A stretch of 33,377 bases of DNA from an uncultured Alphaproteobacteria bacterium (GTDB lineage Bacteria > Pseudomonadota > Alphaproteobacteria > RF32 > CAG-239): the NCBI GenBank assembly GCA_949297665.1, contig CASFTO010000090.1:1-33377 (forward strand), given 5' to 3'. This document shows positions 32,382 to 33,377 of this stretch, one piece after another; position 1 is the stretch's first letter, and each line of letters begins with the position of its first letter. Made by a program: the position numbers and the translations under genes. The notes beneath the pieces are model-generated. The model was not told where the DNA came from, did no database searches, and saw only the letters and a program-made list of their open reading frames with translations.

Positions 32382-33285
32382 TAATTTTTTGAAGAAATCT
32401 GCAGCTGTTGCCGGTGTTTCTTTGGCGGTTATGCTTATTTGTCTCAAATTTTTTGCCTTCTTAAAAACAGATTCTTTGGCTATATTTTCTTCTTTAGCTG
32501 ACAGCGTTACTGATTTGTTCGCTTCAATGGTATCTTTTATTGCAGTTTATTTTTCTACAAAGCCCGCTTCAAAAAGTCATCGATACGGCTATGGAAAAAC
32601 AGAGGCATTAAGTGCTTTTTTGCAGGCCATTTTCGTAGGAGCTTCTGGCGTATTTGTTATTGTCGACGGTATCAAAAGACTTATCTCGCCCGTTGTTATT
32701 GAAAAAACAGATGTTGGTATTTTTATTATGCTTTTTAGCATCTTTGCTACCGTGATTTTGGTCTTGTTTCAAACGTATGTCGCTAATAAAACTAACTCTC
32801 TTGCCATTAAGGCCGATCGTGCTCATTATACCGTGGATTTTTTAACGAATTCGGCTGTGGTGGTTTCTTTAGTTTTGGTGCATTTTTGGGGATTTGTTTA
32901 CTTTGACGTTATTGCTGCCTTATTTATATCAATTTATCTTCTTTATAATGCTTATGAGCTTGCAGCTGAAGCTATTGAACAAATTACCGATAAAGAACTT
33001 TCTCCCGAAATTCGGCAGAAAATTCATGATATTGTAGCTACTAGCCCAGGAATTCATGGTATGCATGATTTAAGAACTCGTAGCTTAGGGGATATTTATT
33101 GCTTTGAACTTCATTTAGAAATTGATGGTAAAATTTCTTTATTTGAAGCTCATGAATTTGCTGATGCGGTTGAGCATCAAATTATGAAAGAATTTCCTGG
33201 GTGTCAGGTTATTATTCATCAAGATCCTTATGGAATCCATGAAGATCGTTTAGATCATCAAATTGAAGGTTCTTGTCGCCTTTAA
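32362..33285 (+). CDS. fieF: Cation diffusion facilitator (FieF-like) metal efflux protein
   Basis: A proton-driven exporter of divalent metals such as zinc or iron. The 307-residue product has six membrane helices (about 13-220) and a cytoplasmic C-terminal domain. The transport-site residues match E. coli FieF: D47 and D51 in SLADSVTDL, and H155 and D159 in DRAHYTVD. YGYGKTEALSAF and the C-terminal GIHGMHDLRTRSLGD are typical. The choice of FieF over other CDF members rests on these residues; the substrate is not proven. The start overlaps the upstream fusion gene by 20 bases; GGAAAG lies about 9 bases upstream. Its stop overlaps the stop of the convergent rlmN. Confidence 0.9.
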   Translation: MLSNQNDNFLKKSAAVAGVSLAVMLICLKFFAFLKTDSLAIFSSLADSVTDLFASMVSFIAVYFSTKPASKSHRYGYGKTEALSAFLQAIFVGASGVFVIVDGIKRLISPVVIEKTDVGIFIMLFSIFATVILVLFQTYVANKTNSLAIKADRAHYTVDFLTNSAVVVSLVLVHFWGFVYFDVIAALFISIYLLYNAYELAAEAIEQITDKELSPEIRQKIHDIVATSPGIHGMHDLRTRSLGDIYCFELHLEIDGKISLFEAHEFADAVEHQIMKEFPGCQVIIHQDPYGIHEDRLDHQIEGSCRL

Positions 33286-33377
33286 TGCTTTTGTTCTTGA
33301 ATTTTTTTAGATTTTAATTGCCCACATGCCGCCAGTATGTCTTGTCCACGGGCGACTCTTATGGGGGCTGCGAATCC
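33282..33377 (-). CDS. rlmN: 3' end of rlmN, 23S rRNA A2503 / tRNA A37 methyltransferase
   Basis: Only the last 31 codons lie in the window; the gene continues beyond its right edge. The minus-strand frame reads GFAAPIRVARGQDILAACGQ and then a basic tail of about 11 residues and TAA. This is the C-terminus of the radical-SAM enzyme RlmN, which methylates C2 of adenine; the cysteine in AACGQL corresponds to the catalytic cysteine (C355 in E. coli) that forms the covalent intermediate. Its stop (33284-33282) overlaps the fieF stop within a TTAA. No terminator hairpin separates the two. Confidence 0.85.
   Translation of the reverse strand, partial: GFAAPIRVARGQDILAACGQLKSKKIQEQKH

Overview
The window is an AT-rich, densely coded stretch of a Gram-negative bacterial chromosome. 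Gene content and order point to an alphaproteobacterium: gpmI-envC-ctpA-rppH, mlaE-mlaF-radA-cvpA, tyrS divergent from anmK, tolQRA, and a two-gene GldF/GldG-type exporter region. The low GC, the Asn/Lys-rich proteins and the short intergenic spaces suggest one of the uncultured, host-associated low-GC alphaproteobacterial lineages; that placement is inference. The standard code fits every gene (TAA, TAG and TGA are all used as stops). I see no tRNA, rRNA, CRISPR array, insertion sequence or phage gene, and no gene-free stretch longer than about 200 bases.

Layout. (1) 1-4058: the 3' part of glmM, a bidirectional terminator, a minus-strand TPR lipoprotein, and a divergent family-4-type uracil-DNA glycosylase that may be translated from a nearly leaderless mRNA. 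(2) 4164-6112: two secreted proteins that I read as diverged paralogs (four conserved cysteines), then a 107-residue three-helix membrane protein with its own good promoter and terminator. (3) 6243-8449: tolQ-tolR-tolA without tolB/pal. (4) 8462-10173, minus strand: an outer-membrane porin whose stop codon overlaps the start of a shrunken OmpR-type regulator. (5) 10346-25662: a 15-gene co-directional run: glycolysis (gpmI), envelope/division (envC, ctpA), RNA 5'-end processing (rppH), a Bat (von Willebrand factor A) cluster, a membrane-tethered nuclease-like protein, tsaE, hprK, mlaE-mlaF, radA and cvpA. (6) 25721-26974, minus: tyrS. (7) 27054-33285: a diverged anmK, an ABC ATPase, a 1149-residue fusion of permease + GldG-like + DUF4340 domains, and a cation-efflux protein, all overlapping or nearly so. 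(8) 33282-33377, minus: the last 31 codons of rlmN.

Together the genes are dominated by cell-envelope functions (peptidoglycan precursor synthesis and recycling, Tol, Mla, Bat, EnvC/CtpA, porin). The parts most worth a second look are the porin-regulator overlap with its shortened receiver domain, the secreted four-cysteine paralog pair, loss of metal-site residues in the second Bat VWA protein, the nuclease-like and AnmK-like proteins with altered active-site motifs, and the three-part exporter fusion. Comparisons with family motifs are from memory, without alignment or database search.
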